Part shown: one piece after another, positions 21,317 through 28,540 of the stretch
Numbering within the stretch: the stretch's first letter is position 1
Layout of the letters: every line of letters starts with the position of its first letter
Assembly: GCA_030615435.1 (NCBI GenBank)
Contig: JAUWZH010000002.1
Location: 1 to 28,540 of the forward strand
DNA length: 28,540 nt
From: Candidatus Brocadiaceae bacterium
GTDB taxonomy: Bacteria; Planctomycetota; Brocadiia; SM23-32
Direction of reading: 5' to 3'
Program-made: the position numbers and the translations under genes
Notes under the pieces: model-generated
Database searches by the model: none
What the model saw: only the letters and a program-made list of their open reading frames with translations
Told to the model about the DNA's origin: nothing

Positions 21317-22516
21317 ATGAACAAGAGGAACGGCGGGAAGAATGCCGGCAGGAATGTGTTTTTCCTCGGCCTCGTATCCTTGTTCACAGACCTCTCAAGC
21401 CAGATGATCTACCCGCTGATCCCGGAGTTCCTCGTCGGCCTCGGGGCCTCCAAGACCATCATCGGCTTGATCGAAGGCGTGGCGGAGAGCACGGCGTCTT
21501 TGCTGAGGACGGTTTTCGGCAGGTGGTCCGACAAGGTGCGGAAGCGCAAGGCCTTCATATACGCGGGCTACGGCCTGTCTGCTGTCTCGAAACCCTTCCT
21601 CTACCTGGCGACCTGCTGGCCGCCCGTGCTCGGGGTCAGGTTCGCGGACCGCGTCGGCAAGGCGGCGCGCACTCCCGCAAGGGATGCCCTGATCTCCACT
21701 TCCGTCGCTGCTGACAAGAAGGGCAGGGCTTTCGGATTCCATCGCGCTATGGACAGGCTGGGGGGAATCGGCGGGCCGTTGTTGGCGCTGCTCCTGCTGC
21801 ATCTGTTCAGCGCCCGCGAGGACAAAGTGCGCCTGGTCTTCCTCTTCTCGTTCGTTCCGGCCGTCGTGGCGCTGACCTTCATCCCTTTCGTGAGGGAGAC
21901 TGCCCGCAGGGTGAGGACGGAAGGTCCCGGGAAGAGGACCGGGCTGGGCAGCCGCGCCTTCGTACTATTCGTCATCTCCTCGATAGTGTTCACCCTCGGC
22001 AACTCCTCGAACGTGTTCCTGATCCTCAAGGCCCGCGAGGCCGGGCTGTCGGTTGCGATGATCCCGGTCATCTGGGCCTTCTACAACGTCTTCTGCAGCG
22101 TTTCCTCGCCGATCTTCGGTTCGCTCTCCGACAGGATCGGCAGGGTTCCTGTCATCATCGTATCGTTCGTCTATTACTCGATCGTTTACGTCCTGTTCGG
22201 ACTCTCCGTGGGGCTCTGGGCGGTCTGGGTCCTGTTCGGAGCATACGGAATCTATTACGGTCTGTCCGCGGGCATATTCAGGGCCTACATAGCCGACCTG
22301 GTGGAACCCGATTTCCGCGCTACGGCCTACGGCATCTTCAACACCGGGATCGGCCTGGCGCTGGTGCCCGCTTCGATCATCTTCGGCGCCGTCTGGGACG
22401 CCTTCGGCAGCAACTGGGCCTTCTTCGTCTCGGCGGGCTTCAGCATGGTCGGCTTCGCGATCTTCCTGACGGGCCTCACGATCAAGGTCCGGCACAAAGG
22501 GCTGCCAGGCCCCTGA
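21317..22516 (+). CDS. Major facilitator superfamily transporter
   Basis: 399 residues with about 12 hydrophobic segments in two halves, inner membrane. Each half has the loop 2-3 motif A: GRWSDKVRKRKAF (68-80) and GSLSDRIGRVPV (268-279). FTDLSSQMIYPLIPEFL near the start, GKAARTPARDALI and GRAFGFHRAMD are hallmarks of a large, poorly characterised MFS subfamily. The substrate cannot be told from sequence. GGCGAGGGCT precedes the ATG. The 227-base gap before it holds an inverted pair GCTTCGC/GCGAAGC (21122-21147) and a lone TTGACT at about 21159 with no matching -10 box, so co-transcription with the upstream sugar-type genes is uncertain. Confidence 0.88.
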   Translation: MNKRNGGKNAGRNVFFLGLVSLFTDLSSQMIYPLIPEFLVGLGASKTIIGLIEGVAESTASLLRTVFGRWSDKVRKRKAFIYAGYGLSAVSKPFLYLATCWPPVLGVRFADRVGKAARTPARDALISTSVAADKKGRAFGFHRAMDRLGGIGGPLLALLLLHLFSAREDKVRLVFLFSFVPAVVALTFIPFVRETARRVRTEGPGKRTGLGSRAFVLFVISSIVFTLGNSSNVFLILKAREAGLSVAMIPVIWAFYNVFCSVSSPIFGSLSDRIGRVPVIIVSFVYYSIVYVLFGLSVGLWAVWVLFGAYGIYYGLSAGIFRAYIADLVEPDFRATAYGIFNTGIGLALVPASIIFGAVWDAFGSNWAFFVSAGFSMVGFAIFLTGLTIKVRHKGLPGP

Positions 22517-22539
22517 CCGATCGAGAGGGCTTCCTTTCG

Positions 22540-22581
22540 AGAACGAAAAGCGGCGCGGGCCGCACATGCAACCCACGCCGC
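22540..22581 (-). terminator. Terminator after tRNA-Phe
   Basis: On the minus strand a 10-bp GC-rich stem with one mismatch (22572-22581 with 22550-22559) is followed by TTTTCGTTCT, a classic intrinsic terminator layout 9 bases after the tRNA CCA end. It may also stop transcripts of the MFS gene arriving from the other side. Confidence 0.7.
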
Positions 22582-22589
22582 GCACGACA

Positions 22590-22664
22590 TGGTGGGCAGG
22601 GTCGGAATTGAACCGACGACACCGGGCTTTTCAGGCCCGTGCTCTACCCCTGAGCTACCTGCCC
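22590..22664 (-). tRNA. tRNA-Phe (GAA)
   Basis: A full cloverleaf is visible on the minus strand: acceptor GGGCAGG/CCTGCCC, D-arm GCTC/GAGC, anticodon arm CGGGC/GCCCG with loop CTGAAAA giving anticodon GAA, 5-base variable loop, T-arm GTCGG/CCGAC with loop TTCAATT, discriminator A, and an encoded CCA (22590-22592). It has its own promoter and terminator. Confidence 0.97.
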
Positions 22665-22680
22665 ACCGGAAGGTTTTGGG

Positions 22681-22709
22681 ATTCTACTCAGGGGGGCCGC
22701 AGCCGTCAA
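22681..22709 (-). promoter_or_regulatory. Sigma-70 promoter of tRNA-Phe
   Basis: On the minus strand TTGACG (22704-22709) and TAGAAT (22681-22686) are 17 bases apart, each one base from consensus. The predicted transcript starts about 10 bases before the tRNA 5' end at 22664. Confidence 0.8.
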
Positions 22710-22737
22710 GAACCTTTGCCTGCCGCAGGGCGGTTCT
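22709..22737 (-). terminator. Hairpin between alaS and the tRNA-Phe promoter, possible alaS terminator
   Basis: AGAACC and GGTTCT pair around an inner CCTGC/CAGG hairpin, 40 bases after the alaS stop. Its distal arm touches the -35 box of the tRNA-Phe promoter. There is no long T-run, so termination is a guess. Confidence 0.4.
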
Positions 22738-22775
22738 CCGGCGCTGCTGTGGCCGGCGTGCGGGCTCGCCTCGGT

Positions 22776-25427
22776 TCAGCCGGCGGCGAGCTTCTCTCTG
22801 AGCAGGCGCCGCGCCGTTTCGAAGGCATCCTCGAGCTTTGAGATGTCGGACCCGCCCGCCTGCGCCAGGTCGGCCCGGCCGCCGCCGCTGCCGCCGAGCA
22901 CCTCGGCCGCCGCCCTCACGATCTCCACGGCGCTCAGGCCGCGCTCCACGACGTCCTGGCTGAGTCCGGCCACCAGGGCGATTCTGCCCTCCTGCTCAGA
23001 GGCGAGCAGGCACGCCACTTTCTCGTTGTTCTTGCGCAGCACGTCGGAGGCGCTGCGCAACGCGGCATGATCGCCCTCCAGCTTCGCAAAGACCGCCCGC
23101 ACACCTCCGATCTGTTCCGCCTGCTCCAGCAGGCCCCCGGAGGCCATCTGGCGCACGGCCCGCTCGCGGGCCTTCTGGAGCTCCCTTTGGAGGGAGCGGA
23201 CTTCCTGGAGCAACTCTCCTGAGCGCTTCAGCAGGTTCTCCTGCTGGGAGCCGAGGATGCGGCAGAGACCCCCCAGCAGGCTCTCTTTGTCCCGGAGGCG
23301 TTCGAGGCTCATCAGACCGGTGACGGCTTCGATGCGGCGCACGCCGCCGGCGACGCTGCTCTCGGAGGTGATGCGGAACAGGCCGATCTCGCCCGTGCGC
23401 CGGCAGTGCGTGCCCCCACAGAGTTCGCGGCTGAAATCCCCGATGCCGATCACCCGCACGATGTCGCCGTATTTCTCGCCGAACAGGGCCATCGCACCGA
23501 GCTCCTGGGCCTCGCTGCGGCTCATGCGCGTGCTGACGATCGGCTCGTCGGCGAGGATTCTCTCGTTGACGATGAGCTCAACCTCCCGCAGCTCCTCCGG
23601 GCTCAGCTCCGTAGGATTGGAGAAGTCGAAGCGCAGTCTCTCGGCCGAGACCGCAGAGCCGCTCTGCGCGGCGTGCTCGCCGAGCACCTGCCGCAGCGCG
23701 TGGTGAAGCAGGTGGGTGGCGGAGTGGTTCCTGGCGGTGGCCTGCCGGCGCTCCTTGTCCACGGTGCACACGACGCTGTCGCCGAGGCGGACGGCGCCGC
23801 CGCGAACCCTGCCGACGTGGAGGATGAGGCCCTTCTCCCGCCGCGTCTCATCGAAGGCGAACTCGCCCTTCCCCGGGACGCGGATCGTCCCCGTGTCCCC
23901 TGCCTGGCCGCCGGCCTCGCCGTAGGCCGGGGTGCGGTCCAGGACGACTGTAGCCTCCTGGCCGGCCTCAGCACACTCAACCAGCTCCTCCCCGGAGATG
24001 ATGCCCACCACCTGCCCCTCGCTCTCAAGGGTCTGATAGCCCGTGAACTCCGTAGGCTCGCACTGCGCCTGGAGCTGGGAGACCGGTCCTTCGCGGAAGA
24101 CGCTTTTCTGGAACGTGGCACCCTCCCTGGACTGCTTCTGGTGCGCTTGCATCTCCCGCAGGAACCCCTGCATGTCCGCAGACATTCCGTGTTCCCTGAG
24201 GATGGACTCCGTCATCTCCACGGGGAAGCCGTAGGTCTGGTAGAGGTCGAAGACCTGCTTGCCGCGCAGCGTGGAGGCTTTCTGTCTTTTCAGGGAGGCG
24301 ATGTGCTCGGTGAGCAGCGCTGAGCCCCGCCTGACGGTCTTGTGGAAGGCTTCCTCTTCCTGCCTCACGACCGTGGCGGTGTGGTCCCGCCCGTGCTGAA
24401 GTTCCGGGTAGGGTTCGGCGAAGGATTCCAGGACGGGCTCGATGAGCTCGGTCAGGAAGGGCCGGTCCACGCCGAGCTGCACGCCGTCCCTGACGGCCCT
24501 GCGCAGAAGCCGCCGCACCACGTAGCCGCGTTCCTCGTTGCTCGGAATCACGCCGTCGGCGATGCAGAAGAACACGGCCCGCGCGTGGTCGGCTATGCGC
24601 CGCATGAGGGGGCCGCCGGCGGAACCGCTCTCATAAGGCCGGCCGCAGATCTCCGCGATCCGCTCCAGGAGCGGCTGGAAGACGTCAATGTCGTAATTGG
24701 TCGGCACCCCCTGCAAGATCCGCGCCATCCTCTCAAGCCCCATCCCGGTGTCTATGTTGCGGGTGGGCAGAGGCACGAGGACGCCGCCGTCCTGACGGTC
24801 GAACTGCTGGAAGACCAGGTTCCAGAGCTCCACGTAGCGGCCTCCGCCCGTGGCGGGTTCGCAGTCGGGGCCGCAACCTGCGGCTTCGCCCTTGTCGTAG
24901 AATATCTCGCTGCACGGCCCGCAGGGGCCGTTCGGGCCCTCTTTGCGCACGCTCGCCGGCCAGTAGTTCTCCTCTTCGCCGTAGCGGTATATCTTTTCCT
25001 GCGGCACGCCGACCACCTCGGCCCAGACGCGATATGCTTCTTCGTCTTCCTCATAGATGCTCACGACCATCTTCTCGGCGGGGATGCCCATCTCCTCGCG
25101 CATGAACTGCCACGCCCACACGATGGCTTCCTCTTTGAAATAGTCGGCGAAGGAGAAGTTGCCGAGCATCTCGAAAAACGTGTGATATGAGGGAGCCTGG
25201 CCGACATTCTCGATGTCGCCGGTGCGCAGGCATTTCTGAGCGGTCACCGCCCGCTTCAGGCTCTTGTCCCCGCGTCCGTAGAACTCGTCCTTGAACGGGT
25301 TCATGCCCGAACCGGTGAACAGCAGCGAGGGATCGTGGCGGGGCACCAGCGAGTCCGACGGCACGACGCGGTGGTCGCGCTTTCGGAAGAAATCAAGGAA
25401 CCGGCTCCTGATTTCGTCTGTTCTCAT
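22776..25427 (-). CDS. alaS: Alanyl-tRNA synthetase
   Basis: 883 residues from the ATG at 25427; the first residues MRTDEIRSRFLDFF match the family start, and a GTG four codons earlier is less likely. Order: class II catalytic core with GMNPFKDEF, AQKCLRTGDIENVG and HTFFEMLGNFSFADYFKEE, GMGLERMA, tRNA-recognition helices, then the editing domain with HSATHLLHHALRQ (HxxxH) and CGGTHC zinc ligands, and a C-terminal DHHA1-like domain with the Gly-rich GGSGGGRADLAQAGG. It attaches alanine to tRNA-Ala and clears Ser/Gly mischarging. The core contains CGPCSEIFYDKG and a CGPDCEP insertion typical of many bacterial AlaRS. Monocistronic, with its own promoter. Confidence 0.97.
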   Translation of the reverse strand: MRTDEIRSRFLDFFRKRDHRVVPSDSLVPRHDPSLLFTGSGMNPFKDEFYGRGDKSLKRAVTAQKCLRTGDIENVGQAPSYHTFFEMLGNFSFADYFKEEAIVWAWQFMREEMGIPAEKMVVSIYEEDEEAYRVWAEVVGVPQEKIYRYGEEENYWPASVRKEGPNGPCGPCSEIFYDKGEAAGCGPDCEPATGGGRYVELWNLVFQQFDRQDGGVLVPLPTRNIDTGMGLERMARILQGVPTNYDIDVFQPLLERIAEICGRPYESGSAGGPLMRRIADHARAVFFCIADGVIPSNEERGYVVRRLLRRAVRDGVQLGVDRPFLTELIEPVLESFAEPYPELQHGRDHTATVVRQEEEAFHKTVRRGSALLTEHIASLKRQKASTLRGKQVFDLYQTYGFPVEMTESILREHGMSADMQGFLREMQAHQKQSREGATFQKSVFREGPVSQLQAQCEPTEFTGYQTLESEGQVVGIISGEELVECAEAGQEATVVLDRTPAYGEAGGQAGDTGTIRVPGKGEFAFDETRREKGLILHVGRVRGGAVRLGDSVVCTVDKERRQATARNHSATHLLHHALRQVLGEHAAQSGSAVSAERLRFDFSNPTELSPEELREVELIVNERILADEPIVSTRMSRSEAQELGAMALFGEKYGDIVRVIGIGDFSRELCGGTHCRRTGEIGLFRITSESSVAGGVRRIEAVTGLMSLERLRDKESLLGGLCRILGSQQENLLKRSGELLQEVRSLQRELQKARERAVRQMASGGLLEQAEQIGGVRAVFAKLEGDHAALRSASDVLRKNNEKVACLLASEQEGRIALVAGLSQDVVERGLSAVEIVRAAAEVLGGSGGGRADLAQAGGSDISKLEDAFETARRLLREKLAAG

Positions 25428-25535
25428 GCCGCGATTCACGCCAGATGGGTCTCGAATCCGGCAGGGGCGAAAAACCGCGAGAAGCCCCCCCCGGACCGTC
25501 GAGCGCCCTGCACATGCCGCCGGGCGCGGCTCGAT

Positions 25536-25564
25536 AGCATAACCGGCCCTGGAACAACCGTCAA
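25536..25564 (-). promoter_or_regulatory. Sigma-70 promoter of alaS
   Basis: On the minus strand TTGACG (25559-25564) and TATGCT (25536-25541) are 17 bases apart, about 110 bases before the alaS start. Confidence 0.65.
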
Positions 25565-25663
25565 GCGCGCCGCCTCCGCCCCCGGCTGCTGTGCCCGGGC
25601 CACACTCTCCGAGCGGCCGCCCCGGCCAGGCGCCTCAGCCAACATGTGGCATTCTGCAACACT

Positions 25664-25678
25664 TGGCACGTGGAGGGC
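25664..25678 (+). promoter_or_regulatory. Possible sigma-54 (-24/-12) promoter upstream of pilB
   Basis: TGGCACG (25664-25670) is a perfect -24 half. The GG (25665-25666) and a downstream GC (25677-25678) are separated by exactly 10 bases, as required, but the -12 half reads GGGC rather than TTGC. It lies about 265 bases before pilB. Confidence 0.3.
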
Positions 25679-25810
25679 TATCTTGAAACGTTCAGCACGC
25701 GCCCCCTTTGCAGAAGCCTGGGTTGGGAAAAGGCAAAAGGAAGGGGTCAGAGGGCGGCGAGCAACGCTGCAAGGGCCCCATCCGAAACAGGAGGGCGAGC
25801 GCTGTTTTTC

Positions 25811-25840
25811 TTGCTTTTGGGGGCATTATCGCGGTATCAT
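25811..25840 (+). promoter_or_regulatory. Possible sigma-70 promoter of pilB-pilT
   Basis: TTGCTT (25811-25816) and TATCAT (25835-25840) are 18 bases apart; the -10 box is one base from consensus, the -35 box is weak. It lies about 105 bases before the pilB start. Confidence 0.4.
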
Positions 25841-25944
25841 ATTTGCGGTAAAAGCCCGCAGGTGCGGTTCTTGCATTCGACTTCGTCTTCCACGTTCGAC
25901 CTCGGCGCGATGGCGCCCGCGCCGCGGTGCGGAGGAGGGATGGC

Positions 25945-27687
25945 GTGGAGCGTGAATATCAGCGTACAACAGTCGGCGAGATCCTCGTGCGCAACGGCGC
26001 GCTGTCTCGTTCCCAGCTTGAGGAAGCCTTGCGGATCCAGAGCGAGGAAGGGACCAGACGGCGCCTCGGCTCTATTCTGCTGGATATGCGGGCACTGGAG
26101 TCCGAGGACCTCTCTCACGCCCTCTCACTGCAGCGTCGGGAAATACCCGAAATCTCGGGGGAGCCTCTGAGAGAGCTCCCGGCTGAGAACGCCGCTCTGA
26201 TTCCGGCGACCCTTGCGCGGCGCTTCAACGTCATCGCTCTGGAGAAAGACGGGGAGAACGTGCTCACCGTCGCCATGGAGGATCCCGCCAACCTGGCAGC
26301 CCAGGACCTGCTCTCGCTCGTGTGCGGGTGCCGCATAGAGGCAGTGAAGGGGCCGGCGGCGGACATCGCGACCACCATAGAGGAACTCTACGGCAGGCGG
26401 GCGGGCGCCGATATGTTCGCACTCGACCCGGAGCTGAGCCTGGAAGAGCTCGGCCTGGAGGTCGAACACACCGACCTTGCGACTCTGGACGAGGCGGAAA
26501 CCACCGACCTTCTGGCAAGCGCCGAAGAGACACCAGTAGTCAAGTTCGTCGAGGCCCTTTTTCGGGATTCGCTGGCGAAGCGTGCAAGCGACGTACACCT
26601 GGAGCCGGGGGAGCAGACCACAAACGTGCGCGTGCGTGTTGACGGGGTGCTGCAAAGGCTCCTGACGATGTCCAAGGGCATGCACCCGCCCGTTGTCAGC
26701 AGAATAAAGGTGCTCTCCGGCATGGACATTGCTGAACGGCGCCTGCCTCAAGACGGGCGCTGTCGGCTGAGGCTTCCGGACCGTGATGTGGACGTGCGCG
26801 TCTCCACACTCCCCACCATCCACGGAGAGAAGGTCGTCATGCGGCTGCTGGACAAGAGCCAGGGGGTGCGCGAGCTGGAAGAGCTCGGGCTTGCGAAGAA
26901 CGATCTCGCCCAGTTCAAGGAGGCGCTGGGGGCTAACTACGGCATGATCCTGCTGAGCGGACCCACCGGAGGCGGCAAAACGACGACCCTGTACGGGGCG
27001 TTGAGCTTGCTGAACCGGCCCGAGCGCAACATCGTCACGGTGGAGGAACCCGTGGAGTACGAGCTGCCGGGCGTCAGTCAGGTGCAGGTTAAGCCGCAGA
27101 TCGGCCTGAGTTTCGCCAGGTGCCTCAGGCACATACTTCGCCAGGACCCCAACGTGATCATGGTGGGGGAGATGCGAGACCTTGAGACCACCCAGATCGC
27201 CGTGCGTGCCGCTCTGACCGGGCATCTGGTCCTTTCCACCCTCCACGCCAACAACGCACCGGCCGTGGTGAGCCGATTGCTCGACGTCGGCATACCCCCC
27301 TATCTGATCACGGCGTCGCTGAACCTGTGCATCGCACAGCGCCTGGTGCGGCGGCTGTGCCCGGAGTGCAAGGAGCCACACGAACCTCCGGAGGAGATGC
27401 GCTGCCGATTCGAGACCCGCGACCGCCCGCTGACCTTCTACAGGGCAAGGGGATGTGAGAGCTGTGACTATACGGGCTACTTCGGGCGCGTCGGGCTATA
27501 CGAGGTCATGCCCGTCAGCTCACGCTTGAAGGAGATGATCCTCGATGGCCGCTTCGAAGGTGAGTTGCGCAAGGTGGCACGCGAAGAGGGCATGAAGACC
27601 CTCGCGGAACAGGGGATGCAGAAGATCCTGGAGGGGATCAGTTCAATCGAGGAAGTCGCAAGCGTTCCGGCCGAGCAAGGAGAGTGA
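25945..27687 (+). CDS. pilB: Type IV pilus assembly (extension) ATPase PilB / GspE family
   Basis: 580 residues from the GTG at 25945, chosen for the GGAGGAGGG 5 bases upstream; a GTG at 25927 is alternative. N-terminal GspE_N domain about 5-150 (VGEILVRNGALSRSQLEEAL), then the ATPase: SDVHLEPGE (215-223), Walker A GPTGGGKTT (339-347), Asp box VTVEEPVEY (364-372), Walker B VIMVGEMRD (404-412), His box GHLVLSTLHANN (426-437), and a zinc site C472-x2-C475 with C504-x2-C507. PilB-type hexamers power pilus polymerisation at the inner membrane; GspE in type II secretion is the close alternative. The pairing with pilT next door favours the pilus. The Walker A has Gly where GPTGSGKTT is usual. Confidence 0.93.
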   Translation: MEREYQRTTVGEILVRNGALSRSQLEEALRIQSEEGTRRRLGSILLDMRALESEDLSHALSLQRREIPEISGEPLRELPAENAALIPATLARRFNVIALEKDGENVLTVAMEDPANLAAQDLLSLVCGCRIEAVKGPAADIATTIEELYGRRAGADMFALDPELSLEELGLEVEHTDLATLDEAETTDLLASAEETPVVKFVEALFRDSLAKRASDVHLEPGEQTTNVRVRVDGVLQRLLTMSKGMHPPVVSRIKVLSGMDIAERRLPQDGRCRLRLPDRDVDVRVSTLPTIHGEKVVMRLLDKSQGVRELEELGLAKNDLAQFKEALGANYGMILLSGPTGGGKTTTLYGALSLLNRPERNIVTVEEPVEYELPGVSQVQVKPQIGLSFARCLRHILRQDPNVIMVGEMRDLETTQIAVRAALTGHLVLSTLHANNAPAVVSRLLDVGIPPYLITASLNLCIAQRLVRRLCPECKEPHEPPEEMRCRFETRDRPLTFYRARGCESCDYTGYFGRVGLYEVMPVSSRLKEMILDGRFEGELRKVAREEGMKTLAEQGMQKILEGISSIEEVASVPAEQGE

Positions 27688-27691
27688 GCTC

Positions 27692-28540
27692 GTGGATTGG
27701 TCGGTTGATCGGATACTCTCGCAGGCGGTGGAGCAGCGCGCCTCGGACGTGCATTTCACCGTGAGTCTGGCTCCGCAGCTCCGCATAGACGGGGAGTGGT
27801 CCTCATTGGGGAACTCGCCGCTTTCCAGGGCGGAGTGCGAAGAGACCGCCCGCAAGCTCCTGGGTGAGAAGCGGATGGAGGAGTTCCTCGCCAGCATGGA
27901 ATGCGATGTCTCATACAGCATCAGCGGAGTGGGCCGGTTCCGGGTGAACGCTTTCAGGCAGCGAGGTTCGGTGGGCGTGGCGGTTCGAGTTCTCCCCTAC
28001 ACCGTGCCGGACTTCGAGGAACTGGGGCTGCCGCGGGACATGATGCACAGGCTCTGCGGTGAACCCAACGGGATAGTGCTGATCTGCGGTCCCACGGGCA
28101 GCGGGAAGTCCACCACGCTCGCGCGCATGGTTTGCTACATCAACGAGACGCAGAAACGCCACATAGTGACTATCGAGGACCCCATCGAGTTCCTGCACCC
28201 CCACGGCAAGTGCATCGTAGAACAGCGCGAGGTGGGAACAGACACCGCGAGCTTCTCCGAAGCAATGCGCCGAGTGCTCAGGCAATCTCCGGACGTGGTG
28301 CTGGTGGGGGAGATCCGCGACCCCGAAACGGTGCGCGCCGCCCTGATGATAGCCGAGACGGGTCACCTGGTGTTTTCCACGATTCATACCGGCGAGGTGA
28401 CCCAGGCTCTGAGCCGCACGATTGACATCTTTCCCTCGGCCCGGCAGTCCGAGATTCGCGTTTCCCTGTCCCTGGTGTTGAGGGGGATGGTCGTGCAGCA
28501 GCTTCTGCCGGGCCTCAGGGAGCGCCGGCGCGTGCTCGCC
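27692..28540 (+). CDS. pilT: Twitching motility/pilus retraction ATPase PilT, C-terminus cut by window end
   Basis: 283 residues are present; the frame is open to the last base. It starts at the GTG at 27692, 4 bases after the pilB stop, with AAGGAG 9 bases upstream. Motifs in order: ASDVHF (17-22), GVGRFRVNAFRQRG (79-92), Walker A GPTGSGKSTT (133-142), Asp box IEDPIEF (161-167), Walker B VVLVGEIRDPET (202-213), His box TGHLVFSTIHTG (223-234), and TIDIFP with VLRGMVVQQLLP, the PilT-type C-core. The diagnostic AIRNLI motif would lie beyond the window. PilT hexamers depolymerise the pilus, driving twitching and DNA uptake. It lacks the N-terminal GspE_N domain of PilB, which supports PilT over PilB. 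Confidence 0.93.
   Translation, partial: MDWSVDRILSQAVEQRASDVHFTVSLAPQLRIDGEWSSLGNSPLSRAECEETARKLLGEKRMEEFLASMECDVSYSISGVGRFRVNAFRQRGSVGVAVRVLPYTVPDFEELGLPRDMMHRLCGEPNGIVLICGPTGSGKSTTLARMVCYINETQKRHIVTIEDPIEFLHPHGKCIVEQREVGTDTASFSEAMRRVLRQSPDVVLVGEIRDPETVRAALMIAETGHLVFSTIHTGEVTQALSRTIDIFPSARQSEIRVSLSLVLRGMVVQQLLPGLRERRRVLA

Larger units (their letters stand above)
25440..25944. other. Divergent intergenic region between alaS and pilB
   Basis: About 500 bases with no supportable gene. It carries the alaS promoter on the minus strand, and on the plus strand a sigma-54-like site (25664-25678) and a sigma-70-like site (25811-25840) before pilB. A purine-rich stretch GGAAGGGGTCAGAG near 25740 echoes the GAGTCAGACACC motif in the palindrome-dense gap at 14.1 kb. 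Nothing else is evident. Confidence 0.5.

Noticed and set aside
26125..27381. A 418-codon minus-strand frame opposite pilB
   Set aside because: Antisense shadow of a gene with complete Walker, Asp-box, His-box and zinc motifs.
1..28540. Defence island, prophage or integrative element
   Set aside because: No integrase, restriction, toxin-antitoxin, phage structural or conjugation gene is present; tRNA-Phe has no attachment-site duplication that I can see.

Overview
The window is GC-rich, gene-dense bacterial chromosome. Nothing in it is a phylogenetic marker that fixes the phylum. The gene content suggests an uncultivated diderm with anaerobic metabolism: a four-subunit 2-oxoacid:ferredoxin oxidoreductase, a 2-hydroxyacyl-CoA dehydratase-type activator, a glycyl-radical-activase-like radical SAM protein, type IV pilus motors, an ECF sigma module, and SMP-30, FAD_oxidored and Gfo/Idh-type genes of the kind common in Planctomycetota, Armatimonadota and neighbouring candidate phyla. 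That placement is inference. No phage, plasmid, CRISPR or defence locus was found.

Layout. 0-4.6 kb (+): a C-terminal gene fragment, a secreted beta-propeller/FN3-like protein, an orphan Hgd/BcrA-type ATPase activator, and a secreted protein of unknown function made of two tandem copies of one ~160-residue unit. 4.7-8.6 kb (-): one tightly packed operon, xseB-nadK-ferredoxin-vorB-beta-gamma. 8.7-13.9 kb (+): a truncated 2-hydroxyacid dehydrogenase remnant running into a PflX-like radical SAM gene, then hisS-(HEAT protein)-aspS with a clear promoter and terminator. 13.9-14.5 kb: gene-free and packed with palindromes. 14.5-17.2 kb (-): ECF sigma, zinc-finger anti-sigma, Spy/CpxP-like sensor and a secreted triple-repeat protein, with a MITE-like inverted-repeat element just upstream. 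17.5-22.5 kb (+): an internally deleted aldo/keto reductase remnant, FAD oxidoreductase, SMP-30 lactonase-like protein, divergent Gfo/Idh-like protein and an MFS transporter. 22.6-25.4 kb (-): alaS then tRNA-Phe, each with its own recognisable promoter. 25.4-28.5 kb (+): pilB and the start of pilT.

How the genes work together. The Vor-type complex would oxidise branched-chain or other 2-oxoacids to acyl-CoA with ferredoxin reduction; its operon also carries NAD kinase. The sigma/anti-sigma/sensor/repeat-protein set reads as a self-contained envelope-stress circuit. The FAD/SMP-30/Gfo-like/MFS run looks like a small carbohydrate or sugar-acid utilisation cluster. pilB-pilT are the extension and retraction motors of type IV pili. 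Three aminoacyl-tRNA synthetases (His, Asp, Ala) and tRNA-Phe are housekeeping. The AspRS carries residues associated with the non-discriminating type.

The most unusual points are the tandem-duplicated secreted protein (3358-4638), the triple-repeat protein in the ECF operon (14506-15468), the 183-bp MITE-like element (17286-17469), the palindrome-dense gap (13980-14500), and two gene remnants that keep intact 5' ends. No wholly new multi-gene system can be demonstrated from this sequence. The ECF module with its triple-repeat effector is the closest candidate.
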